40,400 nt of DNA from Polychytrium aggregatum (lineage: Eukaryota; Chytridiomycota; Chytridiomycetes; Polychytriales), in NCBI RefSeq assembly GCF_025602895.1, contig NW_026516445.1:1-40400 (forward strand), given 5' to 3'. Shown here one piece after another: positions 10,801-21,916 of the stretch. The translations under genes were made by a program, and so were the position numbers. Each line of letters starts with the position of its first letter. Position 1 is the first letter of the stretch. The notes below the pieces were generated by a model, which made no database searches, was not told the origin of the DNA, and saw only the letters and a list, made by a program, of their open reading frames with translations.

Positions 10801-12266
10801 ATTCGATTGGCCGAATAGTCAGGTCCTCGAAAGCGGATCATGTGCTTGTTGCTTGGCTGTGCGGAGCTGTGCTTGTCTTCGTCCCGATACCATCGCCGAA
10901 AGGAGCCTCTCAGCAGCGACCGATTCTCGCGCGTTTGATGCCGTTTTGGCCACCTTCCTCGACTCGGAAACGCTCACCAACCTCCCATTCTCTTGGCTTT
11001 TGCCAATGAATGCTGCAGCTGTTCCTACAGCGGATCGTCCTGGGCGCGATCCTTGTGTGGGTCCTCTTTCGCACTCAGATCCTGTTCCTGCTCAAGGGCA
11101 TCCGCGAGACCTTTGAAATGAAAGACGAAGAGGAGGATGGCCCAGAATCCGCCCGAGGTGATCGTGGCTCGAGCCATTCGCTTCGGTCCACTGTGTCGAC
11201 GCCCGAGCTGAGAACCGATGGCGATCTCAGGTATAGCTGGCCGTCCACTCCAACCCCATATGCTTTAATGCCCCTCTGGGCCCTGAAGATTGCTCTGGCG
11301 GCGAGTTTCGGGTCACGAAATGTAGCCTCGAGGGACGTGCTCTGTCGAGCGGACATTCGAAGCGGCGGCGACAAGATGATGGCTGGACGACTTCGGGACA
11401 GCCTGGGCGACGATACTAATGCTGGTTGGATGTGTGGCACAGAACTACAGATCAACCCGAGCGGCTCTCTCAGCGAAAGGCAAGTGCTCACGAGCGCCTG
11501 ATGATGTGGTTCACCGTGAGTCTGGGTCTGTTGACCACTTGCTGATCGACCGCTGACTTTGGTATTGGTGATTTATCGCAGCAGAAGTACAAGCGCCGAG
11601 CCTCTCTCTTTGGGCCGCAGACACCTCTCCCCGCCGATTGGGGACGATCGCGTTGATGCACTCGGTCCAGGAGAGAGAGCGGGGTCAGGATCGTCCGAGA
11701 GCGCCCATGTCCAACAAGCAATACACGGCCAAAGCGATCATCGGCAGCCCCCGGGTGAAGAACTCGGGCTGCATCCACGCCGCGATCCCGCGATCCACAT
11801 TCCACATTCCACATTCCACATTCCGCATTCCGCATTCCGCATTGCGTGGCTACTGGGATTCTGGTCCTGTGGGTGGCATTTGTCGGCCGACACTTGGTGC
11901 TCATCGTTGTGGCACCGCCGCGCGCACCCCCGTCCTGTCCCGCGCACGAACGCGACGAGCCAACCCGATTTTGCCCAAGAGCGACAACCAGGCAGAACGA
12001 AGACCAAAAATGCTTCCTGGGGGCTCCAAGCGCCGTCTTCTTCTGGCCGGCTCTGTCTCGCATCGCCGCGATGGATATCAAATCCCTCCTCTGCTGCCTG
12101 CTGCCCCACAGCCCTGACGACGACAACGATGGCAGCGACGGCGGCTTGGTGGTTTCTCGGGCGGACGCTCGCACTGAGGCTGCCGTGCCTGCACGCGGGG
12201 TCCAATCTCTCACAAAGACCGACCCTTTTGGCCCTTGGCTCCATCCCGTCGAGTGTCTCGTTGTAA
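7853..12266 (+). CDS. SLP1: SUN-domain protein of the SLP1/SUCO type
   Basis: Exon 1 (7853-9268) starts with a hydrophobic, repeat-derived leader and a His run. A Ser/Pro/Thr-rich region follows, then the SUN-like domain: FNYASFDCGALILKANRG, FVIIELCEEIQVD, FELFSS, FNVYGASRY. Exon 2 (9548-10297) completes it with LKFEFLTHHGSEYYCPLS and YGVTMMEE, hallmarks of the Slp1/SUCO group. Exon 3 (10584-10679) is a coiled-coil segment. Exon 4 (11019-11479) holds a membrane helix (VLGAILVWVLF). Exon 5 (from about 11582) is a low-complexity tail ending at 12266. Introns 9269-9547 and 10298-10583 are GT-AG; 10680-11018 and 11480-11581 begin with GCAAGT (GC-AG). Family members act in the ER or nuclear envelope; yeast Slp1 is linked to membrane-protein folding. 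The start and the exon 5 end are the least certain parts. Confidence 0.8.
7900..8025. repeat. Trinucleotide-rich tract (ATC)n/(CAC)n/(CGT)n
   Basis: Low-complexity DNA inside the 5' part of the SUN-domain gene, encoding alternating Ile/Thr, then His, then His-Arg. Confidence 0.75.
11797..11842. repeat. 8-9-bp tandem repeat CATTCCACA / CATTCCG
   Basis: Five to six units (ATTCCACATTCC then ATTCCGC variants) in the predicted low-complexity tail of the SUN-domain gene. Confidence 0.75.
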
Positions 12267-12454
12267 TGGCTCGAGACGAGCCCAACGCCTCTGCATCAGC
12301 AGCTATGAAGACGAATTGATGCTGGGCGGTAGATTCGGCTTGGGGGGGGGGAGCGACTTTACAAGTTTGTCATTTCTGGAAGCCTGTATGTGTGAGAGTA
12401 CATAACAAGACTTGATCGATTCCTGCATCGCGCCTGGCCAAAGTTCTCTCGCTT

Positions 12455-12853
12455 ATGCACTGTAACTTACATTCGGGGCTTTCGCGGCTCCGATTACCCC
12501 ATAGTCTTATTTCCGAGAACAAGATCTTTGAGATTGTCAACTCGTATGGCTGGAAAGTCCTGTCTGAGACTCGAGAGCTGTCCCGAAGCCGTCTTGAAGC
12601 CGATCCGTCGATGAAGGATAATCCGCTGTTCCCGCTGCTTTATGTCACTATGGACATGTCGATCCAGATCAACAACACCAATACTCGTGCAATCTACCCA
12701 GCTCCCAGCCCTCCGGCTGATGAGATTGTGCACAAGTGCTTGAGATATCTCTATCGAGTGGGATACTTCCCGGCCCCTTCGGTTTCTCCGTCACCGATGA
12801 AGGAGGAGGAGTATCCCGAGGTTTGCATCTTTGGCCGCACCGGCCGAAACTGA
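12455..12853 (+). CDS. Hypothetical protein, probably the 3' exon of a small gene
   Basis: A 132-residue frame opens at ATG 12455. From about residue 18 onward it looks protein-like: IFEIVNSYGWKVLSE, LFPLLYVTMDMSIQINN and CLRYLYRVGYFPAP. The first 15 residues may not be coding; an acceptor CCCATAG lies at about 12505. A short upstream frame at 12071-12319 beginning MDIKSLLCCLLP may be the 5' part of the same gene, or belong to the tail of the SUN gene; I could not find a clean splice joining them. The family is not recognised. Confidence 0.4.
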   Translation: MHCNLHSGLSRLRLPHSLISENKIFEIVNSYGWKVLSETRELSRSRLEADPSMKDNPLFPLLYVTMDMSIQINNTNTRAIYPAPSPPADEIVHKCLRYLYRVGYFPAPSVSPSPMKEEEYPEVCIFGRTGRN

Positions 12854-13765
12854 TTGCTATCGAATCCCCGAGCAAGCGCTGAAGTTGTTATTCTCTCTTG
12901 GCCGTTGCTTGAATCTCGGCTGTTTCTTTCGTATTCGATTCCATTTTGTTGTCACATGGCACTCACAAAGGTTCCGAGAATGGCAGTATGCCTGATTGCC
13001 TGTTACTCTTCCCGTCGTTCGGGACCAAAGAACCGTATGCACGTGCCCCTCTTCCCGCTTCTCTCCATTCTTTTCTCCCCTCTTCACTCTTCCCTCTTCC
13101 CCAGTTTCCAATGTTGATCGTCGCATTTGAGGTCTTGTGAATTGGAAAATATAGAGGTCATTGTGACTAAATCAGCAGCCATATTCCATTCTGGTTTCAG
13201 AGATTACCGTGACTCAGATGACGACACTTGAGTTGTTTCACTGTTGATCAGAATAGCAATGCACCATCCTCTACGAGATGAATAGACTGTTCTGACTGGG
13301 GCGACTCACTGTGCGTTCCAGGTCATGATCGCTCTGGCAACTTCTCCTGGAGGATGCCAGTGACCCATAACTAGTTGACGCAGATCAATGTTTGCTCAGA
13401 TGTCTGGACATCCAAGATATTCACTGTTCTCCTCGAGGCTCGATCCAGATGCGCCCAGCCAACGAGGTCAACACCTCTCAGGGATGCACTGGACATCTGG
13501 GGGCATTGGACCCGTCGCCCAACAATCCGGATGCCGCTATGCTGACATGTCAATCGTTTGTCACACATGGGTGCCTCTGAATCATAACGATCGCTCCACG
13601 ATATATGTGGGTTATGGGTACTCCGGGACTCAGAACGACGCAACGGGGCCACTATAAGGGATGGTGAAATATTCATTTTTATCAAGGTCTCTGACGCATA
13701 CGTGCAAGGGAGGAGGTGCGGTTGGCGGCCAATTAAGGGCCTCGTCGGACCAGATGATTCATGAC
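12854..13765. other. Intergenic region with a pyrimidine-rich tract and a possible gene remnant
   Basis: A CT-rich tract runs from about 13040 to 13110. At 13388-13657 the plus strand has overlapping frames with a Cys-containing, secreted-looking composition (IQMRPANEVNTSQGC in one frame, STIYVGYGYSGTQND in another). This could be a decayed exon; no complete gene can be built. Confidence 0.4.
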
Positions 13766-14867
13766 TTAGAGATCGCCGCCACGGGGTTTGACTGAGGGCG
13801 TCCAGCCGCTGATCTTGGGGACAGTAGTACTGTAGGTCTTGAATGCAGCAGTTGTGCCGGTAAGGTTCTCGATATGAGCGGGTGGGTTGTACTTGGCGGG
13901 CTTGGGCAGGGTCTTTTCAGTGGGGATATCGTCGGTCATGCGGTGGAGCCACTGGTGCCTTTGATCGGCCGCCCATTGGTGCGCATCGCGAGGGCGGTGC
14001 CGTCCGACGGAGTGGTACGTAATTGACGGAGAGTCCCGCCCAGATCCGAGGTGTTCCATGGAGAGAGTCGATCAGTGGACGGTCGAGTAGGATTCAGGCA
14101 GGAAGTTTAAATAGGGGACAGGTAAGCTCTGTTGCCGGTCTCACGAGCCCATGCCCTTGAGGGCCGAGAGACGTGCATAAGTGCATCAAATTGCGACGTG
14201 AAGCCAAAGCAGCGCGCGAGACGGCTGTCACTCGGTGCCTGGCACTTACCACTCCGGTGGGACCTGGGAGGCATCGGAGTTCCAGCGGCTGAAGAGAACC
14301 CAGCGGTCTCTCACTGAAGCACAGGGCGAACGGAGTTAACAAAGTCGGCAGGTCTCAGGAGTGGGACAGGCGTCGTCTCAATTGAACGGCCTGAAGAGTT
14401 CATCCAAAGTGGATGTCGGGGCAGCAGGGCGGGCACGGGATGGACCAGTTGCGCAAAGAGCTGGATCAGCGTGGCCTATTGTCGCATCTCTCACCAACGA
14501 CATCGTTCTTGTTTTCGTAGTACTCGTTTCCGAGGTAGTCCTTTCCAACAAACGTTCCAGCCTTGGCCTGATCACTACGGCAGTGCGAAGATCGAGAAAA
14601 ATGCATGTGGTCGGTCAGATTGTAGGTTCCAAGGCAGGTTGTAGCACAGCAGATGATCGCCGAGTCAGGACGATCGACGTTGTCGAGCGCTGGAGAACCA
14701 GCGGCGCGTCGTTGTTGGATAGGACAGAGTCGGCCGGATGTCCTAGCGTCTGAAACTGCTCGGGCAGGGCGAAGAGCATACATGGTGTTGTACTGCCAAA
14801 CGACTCGCTTCCATCCATGGGCTTTGATGGCATCGATCTTGATGGAGAGAGCCAGGGAGAGTGGCAT
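13766..14867 (-). CDS. NDUFA12: NADH:ubiquinone oxidoreductase subunit NDUFA12 (B17.2 family)
   Basis: Four exons join cleanly: 14782-14867, 14495-14574, 14250-14313 and 13766-13958. Donors are GTATGC, GTGAGA and GTAAGT, with phases 2, 1 and 2. The product is 140 residues, close to the usual length of about 145. Family marks appear in order: AGTFVGKDYLGNEYYEN, RDRWVLF, SQVPPEW joined across the last intron to HQWLHRMTDDIPT, and a C-terminal AFKTYSTTVPKISGW. This is an accessory subunit on the matrix side of mitochondrial complex I; a cleavable presequence is neither expected nor seen. An upstream in-frame ATG at 14993 would add 42 residues; I prefer 14867 on length. Its presence implies the organism has complex I. 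Confidence 0.95.
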
Positions 14868-15539
14868 GTCAGAAAGGATGAATATCCGAGGAGGGGGAGA
14901 AAACGGATGGAACGATGACGGTGCATATGCCCTGCCGATCGGTAAGGCAGATTCATTTACCGTTTGAAAAAGTGTGTTTTTCCAGCTCGACATGGCGCTG
15001 CAAGATTAGAGATGCGATGTAAGTCGCAGTGGCAGATGTCCAAAGGCGCGAAGATGGAGATCAGATGACGTCGAGGATGATCGAGAACGAGAGAAGTGTT
15101 TGACGACTTGATGGCGAGTGTCGGTCGAGGGCCCTGGGCACTGGGGCAGTGTGGTCGACGTGGCGCCGGGAATCGATCATCTCCGAGGAAGGAGCCGGAG
15201 AGTCGAGGGGTCTGGAGAACAGCCAGCGGCGCAGTCGACTTACCGATTCGAGGGGACAGAGACGGATGGATGGACGGCGGGTCAGATGAAGCGCAAGAAC
15301 AAAATCCCGAGCCAAAGAAACGCAAACGCCGAAAAGGCAGGAAAGGCGCAAGGCCGTGCGCAGCGCAGCGGCGCAGGGGAAAGGCCGGCGCAAGGAGCAA
15401 GAGCCTGGATCGATCCGGCTGGAGTGAGTCTCTCCGCCCCAAACAGCCCGTCCCTGGGTGGGTTCTGGCGGCTCTGCTTCCTCCATCGGCTGCTTCCTGC
15501 ACCGGCTGCTTCACCGCTGCCGTGACCCTCGGAGCCACA
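14868..15539. other. Divergent intergenic region
   Basis: It lies between NDUFA12 (minus) and the plus-strand gene at 15540. Open frames here have no protein-like pattern that I trust. It presumably contains both promoters. Confidence 0.5.
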
Positions 15540-17652
15540 ATGTCGCTCGACCCTCGCGACGGCCGCAGTAAAATGATCGAGCCTCCCGGTGGAAGCGGCG
15601 ATCGCTTTGGCCAACAAGTTCAAGCTAGCCACGCCTCTTGTCGTCCGGAAGCGATCCCCGCGAGCGAAACTTCTCCACCCGCTTCTCCAGTCTTCAGTAT
15701 TTCCAGGTCCCAAGTCCGCCAGCAGCTACATCAAATTGGTTGTGACAACGCTCTCCAACTCGATGACTCGGTTTTGGATGAATTTATCCAAGAGCTCAGG
15801 GTTGCATACGAGGCCGAGATGAAATGGGTTGATAGAGAGCTGGAATCCTTTCGGGAAATGAATCTTGCGAGCGAATCATGGCATGCCTCGCATAGTCAAT
15901 CTGGCGACGACCTTTATGGTTTGTATCGATCATGGCGCAGCTTGTATAGACATTCAACCTGACTCTAGAATGGGCGAGTGCGTGGTAGCCGCAATAGCCC
16001 CTGCCAATAGTGAGCTCTGTTACCAATTCTGGATATCGGTGCTCTGGACAAAGCCATGCAATTCGGCACCTGTGATGGACTTGCTCGATGGGAAGAACTG
16101 ACGTCGATTCTCGCTTGCTTCGAATACCAAAAACCTTGTTCTGGATCATAATGGGTCCGTTCCAGACGCTGGATTGGACATGTCTTGTCCTCAGACCAAC
16201 GACACTGCATGCAACATTCAGCAGCCACAAGGCCGTTTTGTCGAATCCGGCCGACCACCAGGCTCATCACCAATAGAAACCAACTTTGCCGCTTGTCAGA
16301 CTGATTCCTTTCACACAAAGAGCGGCTTGCCTCAGCCTCAACAGCCAACTTGGATCAAGACAAGGGCTGGTCATCAAATCCCGGACTTTGACTTGGATGA
16401 GGTGAACTCGGCGCCGCTGCCTCAGACTCCCCCACCGCCGGCCGGTGGAACAACATTGTATGGATCGAATGACGGGATTCCCCGGAGCGACCTTCGCGAT
16501 CCTGCTTCGTCAGGCGACACAATGGCGAGACATCAGCTATATCCCATGGAGTCGCTTCAAAGACCCTTGGCTCCTGCTGACTATGGTCGCAAGTTCCCAT
16601 TACCGTCGAGAGGCGTTCCATCGCAAGCAATTGAATGTGGATCGCAGCAACACGACGCCTACCCACAAGTCCGACGACGAACTCCCAATCCTCTCCTTTC
16701 ACTTGAAACAGAGCAAGGGTCCGAGAGACCTAGCTCAACTGCCTATGTCGATTTCAGCGCACCCACAAGCCGAGCCACTGCTCCAGTTACACACCATCTC
16801 AGTACATCAGCATCTGTGGGGCAACATGAACCGATTTCATCAGTGAATTATCAGCTGCCCAGTCCCAAGATGGATGCTCCGATTGAGAGCTTCTCCAGAA
16901 GCTTTTCTTCCTCAACTTCATCCGAGTCCATGCGCCTTCTCAAGGAAATAGAGATGGACATGCTGGCACGCGAGTCTGAATATCGTGTGCGCTTGACCGA
17001 TCTTGATTTGCGTCCAATCCACAGAAGGATCCGTCAACAGCAGGAGCGAAGAAGAGCAGCTAGCCACACACAGCAACTAATCGAGCCATTGGAAGGAGAC
17101 GTTGAGAGTTATTCTCCGCCCCGATATTCACCTTTTGAAAGATCCAACCGGCGGTCAGATGGTGCGAAGTGGATCTCAAGCTCCACCATCTCTCCCAAAC
17201 GCTATTCGACCAGTTTTGAGCCACTGGAGACGGCGCCACTGGAGACTGAGCCGTCGCGAACCCCAAAGTCTCACCAGGCAGCAAGGCAAATCAGCAGAGG
17301 ACCCAAAGCAAGAAATGGTGACGACGTAGCCCATGCACGAGAGCAAAGATCACAATTGCTGTACGATAAAAGTCATCAATATCCAGCGTTTGAATCGACA
17401 ACGAGGACAAAGACGAGCGGTCAACGGGTCCAACTATGGACATCACATGACGACATTGGCCAAGAATTAGGAGTAGGTCTCCCAAACGCTGTGCTGTATC
17501 TGGTGGCATTGCCAACGACTGCGCTCTCACTCTTACACATCTGCCACCGACGAAATAGCTCGGTGCGGAATCATATTCATCAAGTGCGCCAGTTTCACCA
17601 ACTTCGAGCTCAGCAAGCTCAAGTCATCATGGGAAAACATCCAAGAAACTGA
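15540..17652 (+). CDS. Hypothetical Ser/Pro-rich protein with an N-terminal HYLS1-box-like helix
   Basis: Exon 1 starts at ATG 15540 and runs to about 15921. It carries VRQQLHQIGCDNALQL and VLDEFIQELR, resembling the short conserved N-terminal helix of HYLS1-type centriole proteins (an L..LG spacing followed by LDEF..EL). A long downstream exon (about 16102-17652) is mostly disordered and rich in Ser, Pro, Gln and Arg, with one helical part (RLLKEIEMDMLARESEYR, then a basic RRIRQQQERRR). The joins between 15920 and 16165 are unresolved; a donor at about 15922 with an acceptor ending GCAATAG at about 15998 is one option. I did not find the C-terminal motifs of HYLS1, so the link to flagellar basal bodies is only a suggestion. 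Confidence 0.5.
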
Positions 17653-18237
17653 CTCGTCGGACGCGATGTATGTGTGCAAACGATAGTGCGGTAGCGAGAT
17701 CGCCGATAAAGCTCTTGACGCCACCTCGAGTGTGACGAGATGAACGCCAAGGCACTCCGAGAGCCATTTGTCGCTCTGAAGCTTTGAGCTTCGATTGCTA
17801 TAGCCGAGTAGGCGATGGCATCGGGGATTTATGTGGGTAGAATTGGAAGGCAAGGAGCAGGAGTTCGCATGGACTGCCATCGGACTTGCCGAAACATTGA
17901 CCCTTTGAATCAATCTACAATATCTCTCTGGAACAATAGACACCCCTCCAGCGGAGCCCGGGCGAGTCCCGAAGAAACACGACCCAGTCTCTCGATACCA
18001 TCAGCACAAAGCGAGATGGGATAACGACAAATTTCTCAAACGTTTATCTTGACGGCATGGCTAGTTCACTTGCATCAGGATGAGATCCAAGTTCAAGCCC
18101 CATCGCAGAATGCTTGGCCAAGTTCATATGACCTCGGAATGAAAACTTTGATCAGGTTTTGAAATTTGATGGACAAAGTATCGCTGCTGATGATCGATGA
18201 AATTGGCGAGGCTGTTGGAAAAATGCCGGGAGTGCAA
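17653..18237. other. Convergent intergenic region
   Basis: It separates the plus gene ending at 17652 from the minus gene ending at 18238. A minus-strand open frame at 17533-17943 lacks an ATG at its start and overlaps the end of the plus gene, so it is not called. Confidence 0.45.
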
Positions 18238-18791
18238 TCAGTAAGACGATAGCTTCTTGTTCACCTTGCGGCCTTCTGGGAAAATGAAACGGGACAGTGT
18301 CCCATTTCTGAAGTGCTTGGCGGTATTGAGTGCCTTGGGAAATGCCAGGTGTTCGTTTCGAAGGAGGAGACCAATGATGTTTGAGAGTGGTAGCTCCTTC
18401 CACATCGGGAACTCGAACTGGTAGCCCATGGTGGCATCAGCCTTGTCGGTAAACTGGGCAAGGTCGTGGGCACCGGTATTGAGGTGGGCATAGATACGGA
18501 TGACATCATTCTTGACGACGCTCGTGTCCTGGCAGAAGATGTGGATCGAGAGGGAATGGTACTTGTCATTCGTGGTCCAAAGAGTCCTCTCTCAGTCGCC
18601 AGGCTGCACTACAGTGGACTGGTTTCATCCTCTCATGGTCTTACCACATACGCTGGCGTGCCCCGGCGTCCCTGGGTCGGATCGAGGGTGGACCAGAAAG
18701 CTGCAGTGTGGCCATTTTCTTTCCTTTGGCGGCTGGAGAGGCGAACCTCTGCCCGTTTGGATCCAGGCCATTCGTCGCCTTTGCCATCCAT
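18238..18791 (-). CDS. Two-exon hypothetical protein, 165 residues
   Basis: Exon 1 (18645-18791, ATG at 18791) reads MDGKGDEWPGSKRAEVR and ends in GRRGTPAYV at donor GTAAGA. A 56-nt intron (18589-18644) follows, then exon 2 (18238-18588) with SLSIHIFCQDTSVVKNDV, IRIYAHLNTGAHDLAQF and FPMWKELPLSNIIGLLL. Both exons are in phase 0 and the intron has the usual size for this genome, which supports the model. The second half looks like a compact folded domain with a short basic tail (EGRKVNKKLSSY). No family was recognised. Its 5' end lies about 300 bp from the stop of the Sel1-repeat gene on the same strand. Confidence 0.65.
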
Positions 18792-19097
18792 TTGTCGGTA
18801 CCATGTGGCGTGGGATGGTCTGGATCGTGCTCGCCATCTATGGTTGCAGAACGAGTATCGACAGTGGTGATAGAGTGGTCATTGTCGAGTCATCGGATGG
18901 TTCTCCCGGTCGATCAACATCAGCGGTTCTTATGGGACAGCACTGTTGTATATTGGATGCATTGGATGTATTACTGTCGAATATCCTGTGGGGCTCTGGT
19001 GTCTGGGACGGATGATGGCAGTGCGGTTGCTTGGCTGCTTGCATGTTCAGTGTTACGAAATGGTAGTTTGGAAGTGGAACTTGAGAGGGCATCGGAA

Positions 19098-20681
19098 TCA
19101 AGGCCACTTACCGAGTTCTTTGAGGCTATTGATGGCATAAGGCCATCCATGGTCGGCCGACTTGCGGTACCAGAAAATGGCGGTGTCGATGTCTTGAGGG
19201 ACACCTCTGCCACCGTGGTAACAGTGGCCGAGCCAATCTTGTGCGTATCGATTGCCCTGCTCGGCCGACTTGCGATACCACTCGACTGCCTTGGTGTGGT
19301 CCTTGATGACACCATATCCATGGTAGCAGCAAAAGCCAACTATCCACTCTCCGTATGAGTTGTGCTGGTTTGCCGACTTGCCGAACCACTCGAATGCCTT
19401 CTCGTAGTCCTTCGATACTCCTCCACCATGGCGGTGGCACATTCCGATCCAAAACTGGCTGTCGCTGTGGCCGTCGTTGGCGAGTTGCTCAAATATGTCA
19501 GCTGCTTTTGCCTGGTCTTGTGTGGTTCCGAATCCATAGTACAGACATGCAGCCATCAGGTGCCTGCACAGCCAGCCTCGGTCCGATCCGAGCTGGCACA
19601 GCTGGAAGAACTTGCGGGATGTGCGTTGGTTGGACAAAATATCGTTCAGATATCCTGCCAGACTCTCGTCCTCCCCGAGCTTGAACTCATCCGATTCATT
19701 GTCTCGGATGATCTTGATGCCTTTCTGTTTATCGAGCTGGGTACCCCGGCCGAGATAGTGCATCCACCCAACCATGTGGGTGGCGATGGGTTTGATGATC
19801 GGATCGGTGGATTGGGTGATAACTTCCTGCCAGTGGTTGAGAGCAGCGACATCGCTCTGTTCGACATTGTGGCCAACGAACGAGAACCATCCTCGGAGGA
19901 ACACGATATGGAGTCGACCATCCTCGCTGCCCTGGTCGGCGGCCTTGGAATACCATTCGATCGCGTTGTTATAATCTTGCTCGACACCCTCGCCATTCTC
20001 AAAGTATTGGCCGAGGGCAATTTGCGCCCGAGGGATTCCACGATCTGCAAGATTGAGATACAGCTCGACGGCCTTGGTGTGATCTTTGTCGACCATGACA
20101 CCGTTGCGATAGCATTCGGCCAGGCGAAACTGTGCCATCGGATGTTGGGCTTGGGCGGCACTCTCCAAATGGTGGAATATCTGCTGACGGTTGGTGTACT
20201 CTTCAGGCTCATCGTCATCGTCTGTTTGTGAGTCGATCTCAGATTGCAGCATTCGAGCCAAGAGATACGAGGCAGCACCATTGCCCATATCGGCTTGATC
20301 TTCGAGCCAGGATCGGTCGGCTGTGACCGGATCGTCGCAATGCAGCGATATGGCAATCAAGTCGCTCGGTGTGAGACCGATTCGCATCTGTCCATCTGGA
20401 TTGCGCAAGCCTGCATTCTGGCACCAGCTGTGGAAGCGAGCCACCTTGGAGCTCAGGAGAGGCTGGACATGCCTACACACTCGGAGGAGAGCCTTGATGG
20501 AGCTGTGATCGAGGGCAAGCTGGAAGCTGTCGTTGCAGCATATGATGGTGAAGATATCTGGGCTGTGCTCGAGTGAGAATTGGGTGATATCGGGCATCGA
20601 CGAGGTTGCTCTGGTTTCAGCTTGAGCTTGGTGAGTGGGAGATGATGCGGTGGTTGAAGCAGGCTCGTTGATGCTGGCCAT
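19098..20681 (-). CDS. Sel1-repeat (SLR) protein, 527 residues
   Basis: A single frame from ATG 20681. The first 120 residues contain a BTB-like or F-box-like globular start (PDIFTIICCNDSFQLALD, then LRVCRHVQPLL). About eight Sel1-like repeats follow, each a helix pair with the A..LG..Y..G.GV..D...A..WY.KAA..G pattern; the clearest are QIALGQYFENGEGVEQD, WIGMCHRHGGGVSKD, IVGFCCYHGYGVIKD and WLGHCYHGGRGVPQD. Such solenoids act as adaptors in protein complexes. A frame-open extension upstream to 20873 exists, but the ATG at 20681 begins a sensible N-terminus. The C-terminus KELGKWP also contains a GTAAGT, so an alternative splice is possible but not needed. Confidence 0.85.
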   Translation of the reverse strand: MASINEPASTTASSPTHQAQAETRATSSMPDITQFSLEHSPDIFTIICCNDSFQLALDHSSIKALLRVCRHVQPLLSSKVARFHSWCQNAGLRNPDGQMRIGLTPSDLIAISLHCDDPVTADRSWLEDQADMGNGAASYLLARMLQSEIDSQTDDDDEPEEYTNRQQIFHHLESAAQAQHPMAQFRLAECYRNGVMVDKDHTKAVELYLNLADRGIPRAQIALGQYFENGEGVEQDYNNAIEWYSKAADQGSEDGRLHIVFLRGWFSFVGHNVEQSDVAALNHWQEVITQSTDPIIKPIATHMVGWMHYLGRGTQLDKQKGIKIIRDNESDEFKLGEDESLAGYLNDILSNQRTSRKFFQLCQLGSDRGWLCRHLMAACLYYGFGTTQDQAKAADIFEQLANDGHSDSQFWIGMCHRHGGGVSKDYEKAFEWFGKSANQHNSYGEWIVGFCCYHGYGVIKDHTKAVEWYRKSAEQGNRYAQDWLGHCYHGGRGVPQDIDTAIFWYRKSADHGWPYAINSLKELGKWP

Positions 20682-20928
20682 GTTGAATGTGGGATGGAGG
20701 AAACAGGGTGATGGAGATGGACAGGGGACAGAGGGAATTTGTGGCAAAGCAAGCCAAACAATGGCAGGCCATACACTGGCCATTGAACACACACACACAC
20801 GCAGTCCTGGCTCGATCCGATGGTTTGATGGCTGGAATCGATGTTCTTTGCACTGCCACAGGCACCGCCACATTCATCGAACATGAATCGAACATGGAAT
20901 CGAACCCCACAACACACACACACAGTGC
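20682..20928. other. Upstream region of the Sel1 gene with a (CA)n tract
   Basis: It contains a CACACACACACAC run at about 20790-20802 and a second one near 20912. It probably holds the promoter of the Sel1-repeat gene. Confidence 0.5.
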
Positions 20929-21702
20929 TCACAACCATGTCCATCCTAGTTCCCTCATTTTCTCATTCCCTTGCATCTCGTAGCACACCAGAACCAACAC
21001 CAGCTTGATGGTCGACCAAGATGGAATCCAGATTGCAGAGGTCATGGCCAAGATCACTTGCGCGATGCTTCCACCAGGGTGTTGTGGTTCAAGTATGGAG
21101 GGGCAAGCAATGCAGTGACTCCTGGGAGGAGGAGGGGTACTGGACGAAGTTGAGACCAAGGGTCGTCCTTGTCCCAGGCTATGGGATAGAACTGGGTCGA
21201 TGGTCGATGAGAGTGAGATGAGTGACTCGGCCATGAAATGCAGTCTTGGACCGAAGTTGGTTCGTGAATGTAATCTCGGTTCTCTTGGAATGCTGCGACT
21301 CTGGTCCTCATAAGGGATCGCATCAGATGATCGCGTGGGGTTTCGTTATTTCTGGTATTCGTGGTCAGCGCAGATGCAGTGAGGCCAGTGACAGCAGTAA
21401 GTTGGAGCATGTGGTTGAATCGGTAAGGATGAACCAGGCAGTGGTAGACAGGATGGTGATCCATGAGGAGACGACAAAGCAATGCACTATACGGCTTTAT
21501 CGTACGCCATATAAATGAGATCGGTCGCATGACCACTTGGATCAACGAGCGTCCGCGTGTGTTGATGCAGCACTGGGAGATCATATCCACCCATGCGGGT
21601 TGATGAAATGCGAGGAATCGATGGCAAGGGCGTCAGTGTCAACCACGATCGGGTGTCGAGGAACGAGGCGATCTCGCTCCAGATCTCAAGTGACAGTTCC
21701 AT
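20929..21702 (-). CDS. Possible minus-strand gene with an F-box-like start, model unresolved
   Basis: ATG 21702 opens with MELSLEIWSEIASFLDTRSW, which fits the L-P-E-[IL]-x-x-x-I-x-x-[FY]-L-D pattern of F-boxes, although the Pro is replaced by Ser. The frame stops at 21487. Two overlapping frames continue: one at 21054-21590, and one near 20929-21234 that ends in a hydrophobic SWSTIKLVLVLVCYEM. I could not find splice sites linking them with confidence. It could be a multi-exon gene, a frameshifted one, or a pseudogene. Confidence 0.3.
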
Positions 21703-21916
21703 CGCTAGGCGTCATGATGTACATGTGTATTGATCCACTGACTGCGTTTTGTTGTCGTTCGATGGTAGCCACACACCCTCCATCACAAGAGATACCCGTT
21801 CCAGTGAACAGACTTGGATACTTGGCTGTGATCGTTGTCATTGGATATACATGTTAGCCGATCCATAGAATCCACAATTGTCCCCAACCGCTCGAGCAGG
21901 CCGATAGCGGTCTCAG

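Noticed and set aside
17533..17943. Minus-strand 136-codon frame
   Set aside because: It begins with GTG rather than ATG, overlaps the end of the plus-strand gene and shows no recognisable domain.
19098..19112. A GTAAGT at the end of the Sel1 gene, joining it to the exon at 18238-18588
   Set aside because: That exon is better explained by its own first exon at 18645-18791 with a 56-nt intron; the Sel1 frame also ends naturally a few codons later.
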